Shown piece after piece: positions 16,694 to 25,881 of a stretch of DNA of 64,000 nucleotides. Under the pieces are notes generated by a model. The model worked only from the letters and a program-made list of their open reading frames with translations. It made no database searches and was not told the origin of the DNA. Where the stretch lies: contig NZ_JAABNS010000001.1 of the NCBI RefSeq assembly GCF_009928425.1, forward strand, positions 2,046,001-2,110,000, given 5' to 3'. The number at the start of each line of letters is the position of its first letter. Within the stretch, counting starts at the first letter, position 1. The DNA is from Pseudarthrobacter sp. ATCC 49987 (GTDB lineage Bacteria; Actinomycetota; Actinomycetes; Actinomycetales; Micrococcaceae). The translations under genes were made by a program, and so were the position numbers.

Positions 16694-18091
16694 ATGACTA
16701 CCACCGCTATCACCACCACTGCCCCGATCTCGGCCGACTCCCCGGAGTGGCTGCAGCTCAAGGCTGCCGCCACCGCTTTGCAGGCACTCCAGGCCCAGGA
16801 CGGGTCCGTTCCGGAGGCCGCCAACCACGAGGCAGCCGCCGGGCATGTCCGCACGATCGCTGCGGCCATCCAGGCCCTGGCACCGTCCTTTCCGCACGAC
16901 GCCGACTACCTCGCCCTCCTTGTAACCGACTTCGGCCGCTGGGCCGACGGCGGCTTCGGTGTGCCCGACTTCCTGGACTCCCTGCAAGCATTCCAGCCGC
17001 AGCGGCAACGGGTGAACGGCCGCAAGCACCTCGTCGTGTTCCCGATGTACACGCAGAACGGCAGCAGCAACCGCCTCGTCGAGGCCGTGCTGATCGAGGT
17101 CATCTGGCCCGAGTTCGTCGCCGGCCTCGAGGAAGGCGAATACTCCAACAAGCTCTTCGTCCCGATCCGTTTCCTCGACTTCACCCCGGGCTACAACACC
17201 AACTCCGCGGTGCTGTTCCCGGAGACCGTCGCCGTCCGCGAAACCCCCACCTTCACGTGGGGCGCCATCTTCGCCGACCGTGAGGCGGCCCGCTTCCGCC
17301 GGGTGCTCCGCGCCGCCGCGGACATCACCTCGCTGCACCTGCCCGAAGACGCGGCCGCGTTGCTGGAGGACCAGGAGCTGACCCAGGAAACCTTCGTGAT
17401 GTGGGACCTCATCCACGACCGCACCCACATGCGCGGCGACCTGCCCTTCGACCCGTTTATGATCAAGCAGCGCATGCCGTTCTTCCTTTACTCCCTCGAG
17501 GAACTGCGCTGCGACCTGACCGCCTTCCGCGAATCCGTGAAGATCGAAAAGGACGAGGACGCCGATCCCGAGGCACGCCGGCACGCCAAGCTGGTCCAGT
17601 ACGCCGTCATCTTCGACCGGATCTTCCGCTTCGCCATCACCGGCAGCCGCGTCCGCAACTACGACGGCCTCGGCGGCCAGCTGCTCTTTGCATGGATGCA
17701 CCAGCACCACGTCCTGCACTGGACCGACAGCAAACTCAGCATCGACTGGGACCAGGTTGCCGACGTCGTGGTTGAACTCGGCGCCAGGATCGAGGAACTG
17801 TACTGGCGCTCGATCGACCGTCCCAAGATGGCACACTGGCTTGCCGCGTACGAGCTGATCTCCGGCACCGTCACGCCCAACCCGGCCTCCGTGTGGGCCA
17901 AGGGACCGGATGCGCTGCCGCTGGCCGGCCCGCCGCGCGGCCTCACCGACCAGGTGCTCGACGACGAGTTCCCGTTGTCCATGTTCTACGAGGCCCTCGA
18001 GAAGAAAATGCGCCCCGTCATCGAATCCACGGCCGGCATCACGGGAACGTCTGATACCGGGACAGCCATCAGTCCCATGAACGCCGGATGA
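16694..18091 (+). CDS. DUF6421-like conserved protein
   Basis: A protein of 465 residues that I believe belongs to the uncharacterised actinobacterial family DUF6421; the assignment is from memory of its length and motifs. It starts with a Thr-rich segment; recognisable features are FPMYTQNGSSNR, a stretch rich in acidic and aromatic residues, HDRTHMRGDLPFDPFM, and the His-rich WMHQHHVLHWTD. The clustered histidines and acids suggest a metalloenzyme, which is inference. The ATG at 16694 gives the family-length protein; the much longer frame from 16244 runs back through msrB. Its stop overlaps the next gene's start as ATGA. Confidence 0.7.
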   Translation: MTTTAITTTAPISADSPEWLQLKAAATALQALQAQDGSVPEAANHEAAAGHVRTIAAAIQALAPSFPHDADYLALLVTDFGRWADGGFGVPDFLDSLQAFQPQRQRVNGRKHLVVFPMYTQNGSSNRLVEAVLIEVIWPEFVAGLEEGEYSNKLFVPIRFLDFTPGYNTNSAVLFPETVAVRETPTFTWGAIFADREAARFRRVLRAAADITSLHLPEDAAALLEDQELTQETFVMWDLIHDRTHMRGDLPFDPFMIKQRMPFFLYSLEELRCDLTAFRESVKIEKDEDADPEARRHAKLVQYAVIFDRIFRFAITGSRVRNYDGLGGQLLFAWMHQHHVLHWTDSKLSIDWDQVADVVVELGARIEELYWRSIDRPKMAHWLAAYELISGTVTPNPASVWAKGPDALPLAGPPRGLTDQVLDDEFPLSMFYEALEKKMRPVIESTAGITGTSDTGTAISPMNAG

Positions 18092-18861
18092 ACGCCGCCC
18101 GCTCCCTGAACGTGCTGGTCACGGGCGGCAGCGGCCCTTCGGGGATCGCCGCCGCCCGCGCCCTGCACAACGCCGGGCACACCGTCTTCACCGTCGGCTC
18201 GGACCGGCCCCGGATTGAGGCGGCCGCCGCGGAAGCCGGCAGCGGCATCACGCCGCTGGTGTGCGACCTCGCGGACCTCGCGGAGGTCCGGAATCTGCAC
18301 GCCGCCGTGCGGGCGGCGCTGGCCGGAACCGGCGGGGCCATCGACGGGGTCATCCACCTGGTCGGCGGCTGGCGCGGCGCCAAAGGCATCACCGACCAGA
18401 GCGATGAGGACTGGGAGTTCCTGGAACGCGGCGCCATCACCACGCTGCGGAACGTCACACGGGTCTTCTACGACGACCTCGCGGCCTCCGACGCCGGGCG
18501 CTTCGCCATGGTCTCCTCCACAGCCGTGAGCAAGCCGACGGCGGGCGGCGCCAGCTATGTGGCCGCCAAAGCCGCCGCCGAAGCCTGGACCCTGGCCGTC
18601 GCCGACGGCTTCCACCGCGGGCAATCGGGGGCCGCCGGCCCCGGCAGTGACGCCGTCCCCGTGGAACACCGCAGCGCCGCGGTGATCTTTGTGGTGAAGG
18701 CCCTCGTGGACGCGGGCATGCGGGCGAGGTCCCCGGAACGCACCTTCCCGGGCTTCACCGACGTCGAGGACCTGGCCGCTGCCACCGTCGGGCTCTTCAC
18801 CTCCCCCGCGGCGGACCTGAACGGCCAGCGGCTGCTCCTGGGCGCCGGTCCCAGACCCTGA
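18088..18861 (+). CDS. SDR family NAD(P)-dependent oxidoreductase
   Basis: A protein of 257 residues with the short-chain dehydrogenase fold. LVTGGSGPSGIAAARAL is the glycine-rich cofactor loop, HLVGGW replaces the usual NNAG segment, and ASYVAAKAA holds the Tyr-x3-Lys catalytic pair, with the serine in MVSSTA. The substrate cannot be read from the sequence. It is translationally coupled by an ATGA overlap to the DUF6421-like gene upstream, so the two very likely work on the same substrate or pathway. Confidence 0.87.
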   Translation: MNAARSLNVLVTGGSGPSGIAAARALHNAGHTVFTVGSDRPRIEAAAAEAGSGITPLVCDLADLAEVRNLHAAVRAALAGTGGAIDGVIHLVGGWRGAKGITDQSDEDWEFLERGAITTLRNVTRVFYDDLAASDAGRFAMVSSTAVSKPTAGGASYVAAKAAAEAWTLAVADGFHRGQSGAAGPGSDAVPVEHRSAAVIFVVKALVDAGMRARSPERTFPGFTDVEDLAAATVGLFTSPAADLNGQRLLLGAGPRP

Positions 18862-18900
18862 CCCGCAGCCCTGGACTTAGCCCCGGGGCCCGGACCTCCC

Positions 18901-18906
18901 TAGACT
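18901..18906 (+). promoter_or_regulatory. -10 box (TAGACT) of the threonine aldolase gene
   Basis: TAGACT ends 6 nt before the GTG at 18913, placing the transcript start at the start codon. There is no ribosome binding site in the gap. Confidence 0.45.
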
Positions 18907-18912
18907 GAAAGC

Positions 18913-20013
18913 GTGAGCAAATCGATGACAAGCACAGTTGAAACTGCCCCTGCCAGCACTGCGGTGCGGCTCCACGATCCCTCTGTCCGCGGCTTTGCCT
19001 CGGACAACTACTCGGGCGTCCATCCCGAGGTCCTGGCCGCCCTGGCCGCTGCCAACGAGGGCCATCAGGTCTCCTACGGCGAGGACGACTACACCGCCCG
19101 GCTGCAGCAGCTGATGGAGGAGCACTTCGGCGAAGGCATCGAGTGCTTCCCGGTCTTCAACGGCACCGGCGCGAACGTGCTGTCGCTGCAGTCCCTGCTC
19201 CCGCGCTGGGGCGCCGTCATTTGCGCATCCACCGCGCACATCAACATGGACGAGAACGGCGCCCCGGAACGTATCGGCGGCATCAAGCTGCTCCAGGTCC
19301 CCACGGAGGACGGCAAACTCACCCCCGAGCTGATCGACAAGGAAGCCTGGGGCTGGGGCGACGAGCACCGCGCGCAGCCGCTGGCCGTGTCCATCACGCA
19401 GACCACCGAACTCGGCACCTGCTACACGCCGGACGAAGTGCGGAGAATCGCTGAGCATGTCCACTCCAAGGGCATGAAGCTGCACATGGACGGCGCCCGG
19501 CTGGCCAATGCCGCGGCCCACCTGAACGTGCCGCTGCGGGCCTTCACCCGCGACGCCGGCGTGGACATCCTCTCCTTCGGCGGCACCAAGAACGGCCTGC
19601 TCTTCGGCGAGGTGGTCATCGCGCTGAACCCCGCCGCTGCCCAGGGCCTGATCTACCTGCGCAAGATGAACATGCAACTGGCCTCCAAGATGCGGTTCAT
19701 GTCCGCGCAGTTCATCGCACTGCTCGAGGGTGACCTGTGGCTGCGCTCCGCCTCGCACGCCAACGCCATGGCCACCCGGCTTCGTGCCGGCGTCGAGTCC
19801 ATCCCCGGCGTCGAGCTGAGCCAGAAGACGGAGTCCAACGGCGTGTTCGCGATCCTGCCGGCAGGAGTGGCGGACCGGCTGCGCAGGTCCTTCCGTTTCT
19901 ACGACTGGAACGAGGCAGCCCGCGAGGTCCGCTGGATGTGTTCCTTCGACACCACCGAGGACGACGTTGATTCCTTCATCGCTGCCATCAAGCGCGAACT
20001 CGCTGCCGGCTGA
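18913..20013 (+). CDS. ltaE: Low-specificity L-threonine aldolase
   Basis: A protein of 366 residues, a PLP-dependent fold-type I enzyme of the beta-eliminating lyase group that cleaves threonine to glycine and acetaldehyde. The N-terminal SVRGFASDNYSGVHPEVLAAL is characteristic. HMDGARLANAAAHL holds the aspartate that contacts the PLP ring, and LSFGGTKNGLLFGE holds the Schiff-base lysine. The GTG start was chosen because the -10 box lies immediately before it. The first 20 residues are Thr/Ser-rich and not conserved, so the ATG four codons later is an alternative. Confidence 0.9.
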   Translation: MSKSMTSTVETAPASTAVRLHDPSVRGFASDNYSGVHPEVLAALAAANEGHQVSYGEDDYTARLQQLMEEHFGEGIECFPVFNGTGANVLSLQSLLPRWGAVICASTAHINMDENGAPERIGGIKLLQVPTEDGKLTPELIDKEAWGWGDEHRAQPLAVSITQTTELGTCYTPDEVRRIAEHVHSKGMKLHMDGARLANAAAHLNVPLRAFTRDAGVDILSFGGTKNGLLFGEVVIALNPAAAQGLIYLRKMNMQLASKMRFMSAQFIALLEGDLWLRSASHANAMATRLRAGVESIPGVELSQKTESNGVFAILPAGVADRLRRSFRFYDWNEAAREVRWMCSFDTTEDDVDSFIAAIKRELAAG

Positions 20014-20101
20014 TCCAGCCGGCAGGTCCGCCTCCGTCGCCCGCCGAAACCCGGACCGGGCAGCGGCGGCGAGCCTGCCGGGCTTGGGAGCGCCCCTTGC
20101 A

Positions 20102-20107
20102 TAATCT
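20102..20107 (+). promoter_or_regulatory. -10 box (TAATCT) of the DUF3000 gene, probable leaderless start
   Basis: TAATCT ends 6 nt before the GTG at 20114. CATAAT, overlapping it at 20100-20105, is an alternative. Confidence 0.45.
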
Positions 20108-20113
20108 TCCATT

Positions 20114-20761
20114 GTGAACGCACTCGATCAGGTTCCGGCAGATTTTGTCTTTGCCCTGGGAACCCTTCGGCAGGCACGAACCCGGAGTGAACTGCGCCTG
20201 GAGGAGATCCCGGCGCCCGCGCGGCTGGCGCCGTTCGCCGTCGCGCTCGGCGCGGACGTTCTCGCCCCCGGCGAACCGGTGCCCTCGGGGGCCGTGCACG
20301 GCCCTGCGGCCGCGGCCCTGGCACGTGCCTCCGGGAGCGATGACGTCGAACTCGCCACCGGCCGCTTCATCCTGCTGCACGATCCCAACGGCTCCGCGGT
20401 CTGGGAAGGCGAATTCCGGATCGTCACCTACATCCGCGCCCAGCTGGAACCGGAAATGGGCAACGACGAAATGCTCGGCTCCGTCGCCTGGGCTTGGCTC
20501 GTCGAGGCACTGGAAACCCACGCCGCGCCGTACCGCTCAGCCGGCGGGACCGCGACGCGGGTGCTGTCCGAAAGCTTCGGAACCCTTGCGGACCGGCCCA
20601 ATTCGATCGACATTGAACTCCGGGCATCCTGGACTCCGGCCAGCCCTGACATCTCCTCGCACCTCGAGGCGTGGTCCGACATGGTCTGCACCTTCGCGGG
20701 CCTTCCCCCACTGCCCGAAGGCGTCACGCCGCTGCCGCGCCGGCGCCGCGGACAGGCCTGA
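20114..20761 (+). CDS. DUF3000 domain protein
   Basis: A protein of 215 residues covering the full actinobacterial DUF3000 family: FVFALGTLRQARTRSELRLEEIPAPARLAPFA at the start, then the WEGEFRIVTYIRAQLEPEMGNDEMLGSVAWAWLVEAL core and a basic C-terminus (RRRRGQA). Function is unknown. It is characteristically located next to the ribonuclease D gene in actinobacteria, as here (98 bp upstream), which suggests an RNA-related role by association only. Confidence 0.87.
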   Translation: MNALDQVPADFVFALGTLRQARTRSELRLEEIPAPARLAPFAVALGADVLAPGEPVPSGAVHGPAAAALARASGSDDVELATGRFILLHDPNGSAVWEGEFRIVTYIRAQLEPEMGNDEMLGSVAWAWLVEALETHAAPYRSAGGTATRVLSESFGTLADRPNSIDIELRASWTPASPDISSHLEAWSDMVCTFAGLPPLPEGVTPLPRRRRGQA

Positions 20762-20844
20762 AATGGGAGCTGGTTTGGGATCGCGACAGGTGGGCACACC
20801 GCTCCGTTTTGGCGGATGCGCGGCCCGCAGCACTGTGTTGTCGC

Positions 20845-20850
20845 TAAACT
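20845..20850 (+). promoter_or_regulatory. -10 box (TAAACT) of rnd
   Basis: TAAACT ends 9 nt before the ATG at 20860, predicting a leader of only about 3 nt. No ribosome binding site is visible. Confidence 0.4.
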
Positions 20851-20859
20851 GAAGTCATC

Positions 20860-22218
20860 ATGACCCCTCATATTCCGGAAATCACCGCCGCGGGCGCGGC
20901 CACCAACACAGCTCAAAATAAGACAGAGGCCGCTGACACCACAGCCCACATCGCGGTGGACGGCTTCGACAGCCTGGTTCCCGAGGTGATCGACCTCGAT
21001 GCCCCCCGCGACGGTGTGCCGCTCGTCATTGAAACCCGGTCCGGCCTGGAACGCTGCGCCGCGGCCCTCGCCACAGGCCACGGCCCCGCGGGGGTGGACG
21101 CCGAACGCGCCTCCGGTTTCCGCTACGGCCAGCGCGCGTTCCTGGTCCAGATCCGCCGTGAGGGCTCCGGCACCTGGCTGATCGATCCGGAACCCTTCGG
21201 GGACCTGGGCATCATCAACGACGCCCTGCGCGGTGTCGAATGGATCCTGCACGCCGCCAGCCAGGACCTGCCCTGCCTGTCCGAACTCGGCATGTGGCCG
21301 GACAAACTCTTTGACACCGAACTCGCCGCCCGCCTCGCCGGGCTCCCCCGCGTGGGCCTCGCCGCCGTGATCGAACAGCTCCTGGGCTTTGGCCTCGCGA
21401 AGGAACACTCCGCGGCCGACTGGTCCACCCGCCCGCTGCCGGAGCCCTGGCTGCGCTACGCCGCCCTCGACGTCGAGGTCCTCACGGAACTGCGCGAGGA
21501 ACTCATCGAACTGCTCGTCGCCGACGGGAAGCTGGACTTCGCCGAACAGGAATTCGCCGCCATCCTGGAGGCCGGACAAGCGCCGCCGCGTGTCGACCCG
21601 TGGCGCAAGACGTCCGGACTGCACCAGGTCCGCGACCGGCGCCAGCTGGCCGCGGTCCGCGAACTGTGGCTTGAGCGCGACTCGCTGGCCCAGAAGCGCG
21701 ACGTCGCTCCCGGCCGGTTGATCCCCGACTCGGCCCTCGTCGCGGCCGCCAAGGCCATGCCCACCACCGTGCCGCAGCTGCTGGGAACCAAGGGCTTCCA
21801 CGGCCGCGCGGCCCAGCGCGAGGCACCGCGGTGGCTGCGCTGCATCAGCACGGCCCGGACCCTCGAGGACCTCCCTCCCCTACACCTGCCGACCAACGCT
21901 CCCCCGCCCCCGCGGGTGTGGGCCGACCGGGACCCGGAAGCAGCCGCCAGGCTCGCCACCGCCCGGCCGCTGTTGCAGGTCAAGGCCGAGGAACTGAACA
22001 TGCCGGTGGAGAACCTGCTGACGCCGGACTACCTCCGCCGCGTCGCCTGGCGTCCGCCGGTGGAGACCAGCGAGGAAGGCATCGCCGAGGAACTGGCGAA
22101 CCTTGGCGCCCGCCAGTGGCAGATTGAACTTGTCACTCCGCTCATTGCCGAGGCCTTCCGGAATCCGCAGCCGCTCCCGGTCAAGGAAGCCAAAGCGGCC
22201 CCGGACGCGGCACCCTAG
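20860..22218 (+). CDS. rnd: Ribonuclease D-like 3'-5' exonuclease with HRDC domain
   Basis: A protein of 452 residues. After a 40-residue variable leader, the DEDD exonuclease domain shows GVDAERASGFRYGQRAFLVQI (Exo I, Asp and Glu), a middle LHAASQDLPCL (Exo II, Asp) and RYAALDVEVLTEL (Exo III, Tyr and Asp). The HRDC domain follows (LWLERDSLAQKRDVAPGRLIPDSALVAAA), then a second HRDC-like region. RNase D trims tRNA 3' ends and other stable RNAs. The partner gene upstream is DUF3000. Confidence 0.9.
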   Translation: MTPHIPEITAAGAATNTAQNKTEAADTTAHIAVDGFDSLVPEVIDLDAPRDGVPLVIETRSGLERCAAALATGHGPAGVDAERASGFRYGQRAFLVQIRREGSGTWLIDPEPFGDLGIINDALRGVEWILHAASQDLPCLSELGMWPDKLFDTELAARLAGLPRVGLAAVIEQLLGFGLAKEHSAADWSTRPLPEPWLRYAALDVEVLTELREELIELLVADGKLDFAEQEFAAILEAGQAPPRVDPWRKTSGLHQVRDRRQLAAVRELWLERDSLAQKRDVAPGRLIPDSALVAAAKAMPTTVPQLLGTKGFHGRAAQREAPRWLRCISTARTLEDLPPLHLPTNAPPPPRVWADRDPEAAARLATARPLLQVKAEELNMPVENLLTPDYLRRVAWRPPVETSEEGIAEELANLGARQWQIELVTPLIAEAFRNPQPLPVKEAKAAPDAAP

Positions 22219-22251
22219 GCCAGCCCGCCCGGACTTCCGCCGCCGCACTCC

Positions 22252-22280
22252 TTGCCAGCTATGTTACTGACGAGTAACAT
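22252..22280 (+). promoter_or_regulatory. fadA promoter with overlapping palindromic operator
   Basis: TTGCCA (-35, 22252-22257), a 17-bp spacer, and TAACAT (-10, 22275-22280). A perfect dyad of ATGTTACT and AGTAACAT around GACG occupies 22261-22280, covering the spacer and the -10. The position predicts repression by a dimeric regulator; the length suits a TetR-type protein. The regulator gene is not in this window. Confidence 0.6.
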
Positions 22281-22369
22281 GTTGTGTGATGTCGCCTGGA
22301 TCACTGTTGCCCTTGGCTTTTGCGCCCGGGCTGCGTATCCGGCACCCAGGTCCCGATGAGGAGTAGCAC

Positions 22370-23647
22370 GTGAGCCAGCACCCGAGCAGCGGAACACACA
22401 GCGTTGGAAGAAACAGGACCATTCGCGAGGTCGTCTTCGTCGACGGCGTCCGCACCCCGTTCGGCCGCGCCGGCGAGAAGGGCATCTACACCGGCACGCG
22501 GGCCGACGACCTCGTGGTCAAGTGCATCCGCGAACTGATGCGCCGGAACCCGTCCCTGCCGGCCGAACGGATCGACGAAGTGGCCATCGCGGCGACGACG
22601 CAGACCGGCGACCAGGGACTGACGATCGGCCGCACCGCGGCCCTGCTCGCCGGACTGCCGCGGACCGTCCCGGGATTCGCGATCGACCGGATGTGCGCAG
22701 GCGCCATGACCGCCGTGACCACGACTGCGAGCGGCATCGGCTTCGGCGCCTACGACGTCGTGATCGCCGGCGGCGTGGAACACATGGGCAACCACCCGAT
22801 GGGCGCCGGCGCGGATCCCAACCCGCGATTTATGTCCGAACGGATCGTGGACCCGGCAGCCCTCAACATGGGAAACACGGCCGAGAACCTGCACGACCGC
22901 TTCCCCGCGATCACCAAGGACCGCACTGACGCCTACGCCGTCGCCTCCCAGGACAAGCTGGCGGCGGCCTACGGCAAGGGGCAGATCCAGCCGGACCTGG
23001 TCCCCGTCGCGACGATGAAGCCGGGCCAGGGCTGGACCGTGAACACGGTGGACGAGCCGCCGCGCCCGGGGACCTCCGTGGAGGACCTTGCCTCGCTCAA
23101 GACCCCGTTCCGCGCGCACGGCCGGGTCACTGCCGGCAACGCCGCCGGCCTCAACGACGGCGCCACCGCCGCCCTGCTGGCCTCCGCCGAGGCCGCCGAG
23201 GAACTGGGCCTGCCGGTCAAGATGCGCCTGGTCAGTTACGCCTTCGCCGGCGTTGAGCCCGAGGTCATGGGCATCGGCCCGGTCCCGGCCACCGAAAAGG
23301 CCCTCAGGAATGCCGGTCTCGGCATCGGGGACATCGGCCTGTTCGAAATCAACGAGGCCTTCGCCGTCCAGGTGCTCAGCTTCCTGGACCACTTCGGCAT
23401 CGCCGACGACGACTCCCGGGTCAACCGCTATGGCGGGGCGATCGCCGTCGGGCATCCCCTTGCGTCCTCCGGCGTCCGGCTGATGAACCAGCTGGCCCGC
23501 CAGTTCGAGGAGGACCCTACGGTCCGCTTCGGCATGACCACCATGTGCATCGGCCTCGGCATGGGCGCCACCGTCATCTGGGAAAACCCGCACCACGCCG
23601 GCTACGGCACCGATTACACCACCACCGAGACTGGAGCCGCAGCATGA
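22370..23647 (+). CDS. fadA: Acetyl-CoA acyltransferase (thiolase) of beta-oxidation
   Basis: A protein of 425 residues. The thiolase active site is complete: nucleophile Cys109 in DRMCAGAMTAV, His362 in AVGHPLASSGVR, and Cys393 in MCIGLGMGA. NEAFAVQVL is the conserved Asn-Glu-Ala-Phe segment. It performs thiolytic cleavage of 3-ketoacyl-CoA. The GTG start follows GAGGAG by 6 nt. It is longer than a biosynthetic thiolase because of a 15-residue N-terminal extension. It overlaps the fadB-like gene by ATGA, the usual beta-oxidation pair. Confidence 0.92.
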   Translation: MSQHPSSGTHSVGRNRTIREVVFVDGVRTPFGRAGEKGIYTGTRADDLVVKCIRELMRRNPSLPAERIDEVAIAATTQTGDQGLTIGRTAALLAGLPRTVPGFAIDRMCAGAMTAVTTTASGIGFGAYDVVIAGGVEHMGNHPMGAGADPNPRFMSERIVDPAALNMGNTAENLHDRFPAITKDRTDAYAVASQDKLAAAYGKGQIQPDLVPVATMKPGQGWTVNTVDEPPRPGTSVEDLASLKTPFRAHGRVTAGNAAGLNDGATAALLASAEAAEELGLPVKMRLVSYAFAGVEPEVMGIGPVPATEKALRNAGLGIGDIGLFEINEAFAVQVLSFLDHFGIADDDSRVNRYGGAIAVGHPLASSGVRLMNQLARQFEEDPTVRFGMTTMCIGLGMGATVIWENPHHAGYGTDYTTTETGAAA

Positions 23648-25809
23648 GCGCCGCCGATTTCCGCAAACTTGCCGAACTGTTTCCGAACGAATCGGTCACC
23701 CACTCCTACGTCCAGGACATCGAGCTCCCCGCCGTCAACGGCACGAGCCCCGGCACGTTCGCCCTGGTCACGCTGGATAACGGCCTGGACCACTCCAAGC
23801 CCACCACCCTGGGTCCCAACACCCTGATCGAGCTCGGCACCGTCCTGGAAGGACTCAAGGAGCGCGCCGCCCGCGGCGAGATCGTGGGCGTGGGCGTCAC
23901 CGGCAAGCCCTACTTCCTGGTCGCCGGAGCAGACCTGTCCACCGTCAAGTCCATCAGCGGCCGCGAACACGGTCTCTGGATGGCCCAGCTCGGCCACGAC
24001 GTCTACAGCACCCTGGCCAACCTGGGTGTCCCCAGCTTTGCCTTCATCAACGGCGTGGCCCTTGGCGGCGGGCTGGAGATTGCCCTGCAGTCCACCTACC
24101 GCACCGTGTCCACCGGCGCCGGGGCGCTGGCCCTCCCGGAGGCCTTCATCGGCCTCATCCCGGGCTGGGGCGGCGTCTACATCCTGCCGCGCCTGATCGG
24201 CCCGGAAAACGCCGTCAAGGTGATGATCGAGAACCCGCTCAGCAACAACCGAACCCTCACCGGCCCGCAGGCCTTCAGCCTCGGCGTCGCGGACGCCATG
24301 TTCGAGCCCGCGGACTTCGTGGAGCAGTCCGTCGCCTGGGCCGCGCAGGTCATCGCGGGCGCCGTGGCCCCGGAACGTGCCAACGCCGTCGACCCCGCCG
24401 CCCCGGAGGTTGCCGCCCGCTGGGCCGGCGCCATCGCCGCCGGCCGGTCGCTCGTGGAGGCCCGGACCTCCAACGCCTCCCCGGCGCCGGCCAAGGTCCT
24501 CGAGGTCATGGAAGCCAACCGGACGCTGACGCAGGCCCAGTCCGCGGAGCTGGAATGCGAGACCCTCGCGGACCTCATGCAGACGGACGAGTTCCGCTCC
24601 ACCGTCTATGCGTTCCTGGACCTGGTGCAGCGCCGCTCCAAGCGCCCCGCCGGCGCGCCGGACCGCAAGCTCGCCCGCCCCGTGACGAAGATCGGCGTTG
24701 TGGGAGCCGGCCTGATGGCCAGCCAGCTCGCCCTGCTCTTCGCCCGCCAGCTCAAAGTGCCTGTCGTGATGACGGACATCGACCAGGCCCGGGTGGACAA
24801 GGGCGTCGGCTACGTCCACGCCGAGGTGGACAAACTGCAGCAGAAGGGCCGGATCAGCACAGACGCCGCCAACCGAACCCGGGCGCTCGTCACGGGATCG
24901 GTGTCCAAGGACGCCTTCGCCGACGCCGACTTCGTGATCGAGGCTGTCTTCGAGGAGCTCAACGTCAAGAAGCAGGTCTTCAAGGAGTTCGAGGCGATCG
25001 TCTCTCCCGAGTGCATCCTTGCGACCAACACCTCCTCACTGTCCGTCACCGCCATGGCCGAGGACCTGGAGCACCCGGAGCGACTGATCGGCTTCCACTT
25101 CTTCAACCCCGTCGCGGTGATGCCGCTGCTGGAAATCGTCCGCGCGCCGAAGACCGACGACGCCGTGCTGGCCACCGCGTTCGAGCTCGCCAAGGGGCTC
25201 AAGAAGTCCGCCGTGCTCGTCAAGGACGCCCCGGCGTTCGTGGTGAACCGCATCCTGCTGCGCCTCATGGGCGAAGTGACGGCCGCCTTCGACGAAGGCA
25301 CCCCCGCGGAGGTCGCGGATAACGCGCTGCGCCCGATGGGCCTGCCGATGACGCCGTTCGTCCTCGGGGCCATGGTAGGCCTGCCGGTCGCGCAGCACGT
25401 CCAGGAATCCCTGCACGCAGCGTTCCCGGAGCGCTTCACGGTGTCGGAAAACCTGCAGAAGCTGATCGACAACGGGGTGACGTCCATCTGGGCTCCGGAG
25501 AAGGGCGCGGACGGCAATCCGTTCATCCCGGCCGGGACGCTCGCGCTGATGTCCTTTGGCAACACCCCGTCCACCGGCGAGGAGGTGCTGCGCCGCACGC
25601 AGGACGCCCTGGCCGAGGAAATCGGGCTGATGCTGGCCGAGGGCGTCGTCGCCGGCCCGGAGGACATCGACCTCTGCATGATCCTCGGGGCGCGCTGGCC
25701 GATGTTCCTCGGCGGCATCACCCCGTACCTGGACCGGGTGGGCGCCTCCGAGCGGGTCAACGGCCGGAAGTTCCTGGCGCCCGGCGTGGCGTCGGAACCG
25801 GCAGCCTGA
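23644..25809 (+). CDS. fadB: Enoyl-CoA hydratase / 3-hydroxyacyl-CoA dehydrogenase multifunctional protein
   Basis: A protein of 721 residues. The crotonase domain comes first (about 1-230), with VAGADLSTVKSISGREH, FINGVALGGGLEIAL (oxyanion hole) and LPEAFIGLIPGWGG. A linker follows, then the NAD-binding dehydrogenase domain from about 350: KIGVVGAGLMASQLA, FVIEAVFEELNVKKQVF and GFHFFNPVAVMPLLEIV with the catalytic His. The C-terminal helical domains hold VKDAPAFVVNRIL. The Rossmann loop reads GLMAS instead of the commoner GLMGS/GTMG. It is coupled to fadA; together they carry out the last three steps of each beta-oxidation cycle. Confidence 0.93.
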   Translation: MSAADFRKLAELFPNESVTHSYVQDIELPAVNGTSPGTFALVTLDNGLDHSKPTTLGPNTLIELGTVLEGLKERAARGEIVGVGVTGKPYFLVAGADLSTVKSISGREHGLWMAQLGHDVYSTLANLGVPSFAFINGVALGGGLEIALQSTYRTVSTGAGALALPEAFIGLIPGWGGVYILPRLIGPENAVKVMIENPLSNNRTLTGPQAFSLGVADAMFEPADFVEQSVAWAAQVIAGAVAPERANAVDPAAPEVAARWAGAIAAGRSLVEARTSNASPAPAKVLEVMEANRTLTQAQSAELECETLADLMQTDEFRSTVYAFLDLVQRRSKRPAGAPDRKLARPVTKIGVVGAGLMASQLALLFARQLKVPVVMTDIDQARVDKGVGYVHAEVDKLQQKGRISTDAANRTRALVTGSVSKDAFADADFVIEAVFEELNVKKQVFKEFEAIVSPECILATNTSSLSVTAMAEDLEHPERLIGFHFFNPVAVMPLLEIVRAPKTDDAVLATAFELAKGLKKSAVLVKDAPAFVVNRILLRLMGEVTAAFDEGTPAEVADNALRPMGLPMTPFVLGAMVGLPVAQHVQESLHAAFPERFTVSENLQKLIDNGVTSIWAPEKGADGNPFIPAGTLALMSFGNTPSTGEEVLRRTQDALAEEIGLMLAEGVVAGPEDIDLCMILGARWPMFLGGITPYLDRVGASERVNGRKFLAPGVASEPAA

Positions 25810-25838
25810 ACAACCCGGCTAACCGTCGTCCCCCAGCG

Positions 25839-25871
25839 GCGGCGGGCAACAGATGTCCTGAAGCCCGCCGC
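25839..25871. terminator. Hairpin between convergent fadB and nucleoside hydrolase genes
   Basis: A 9-bp perfect stem GCGGCGGGC / GCCCGCCGC with a 15-nt loop, inside a 72-bp convergent gap. It could terminate either strand; no U tract is present. Confidence 0.55.
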
Positions 25872-25881
25872 AGCTCCCAAC

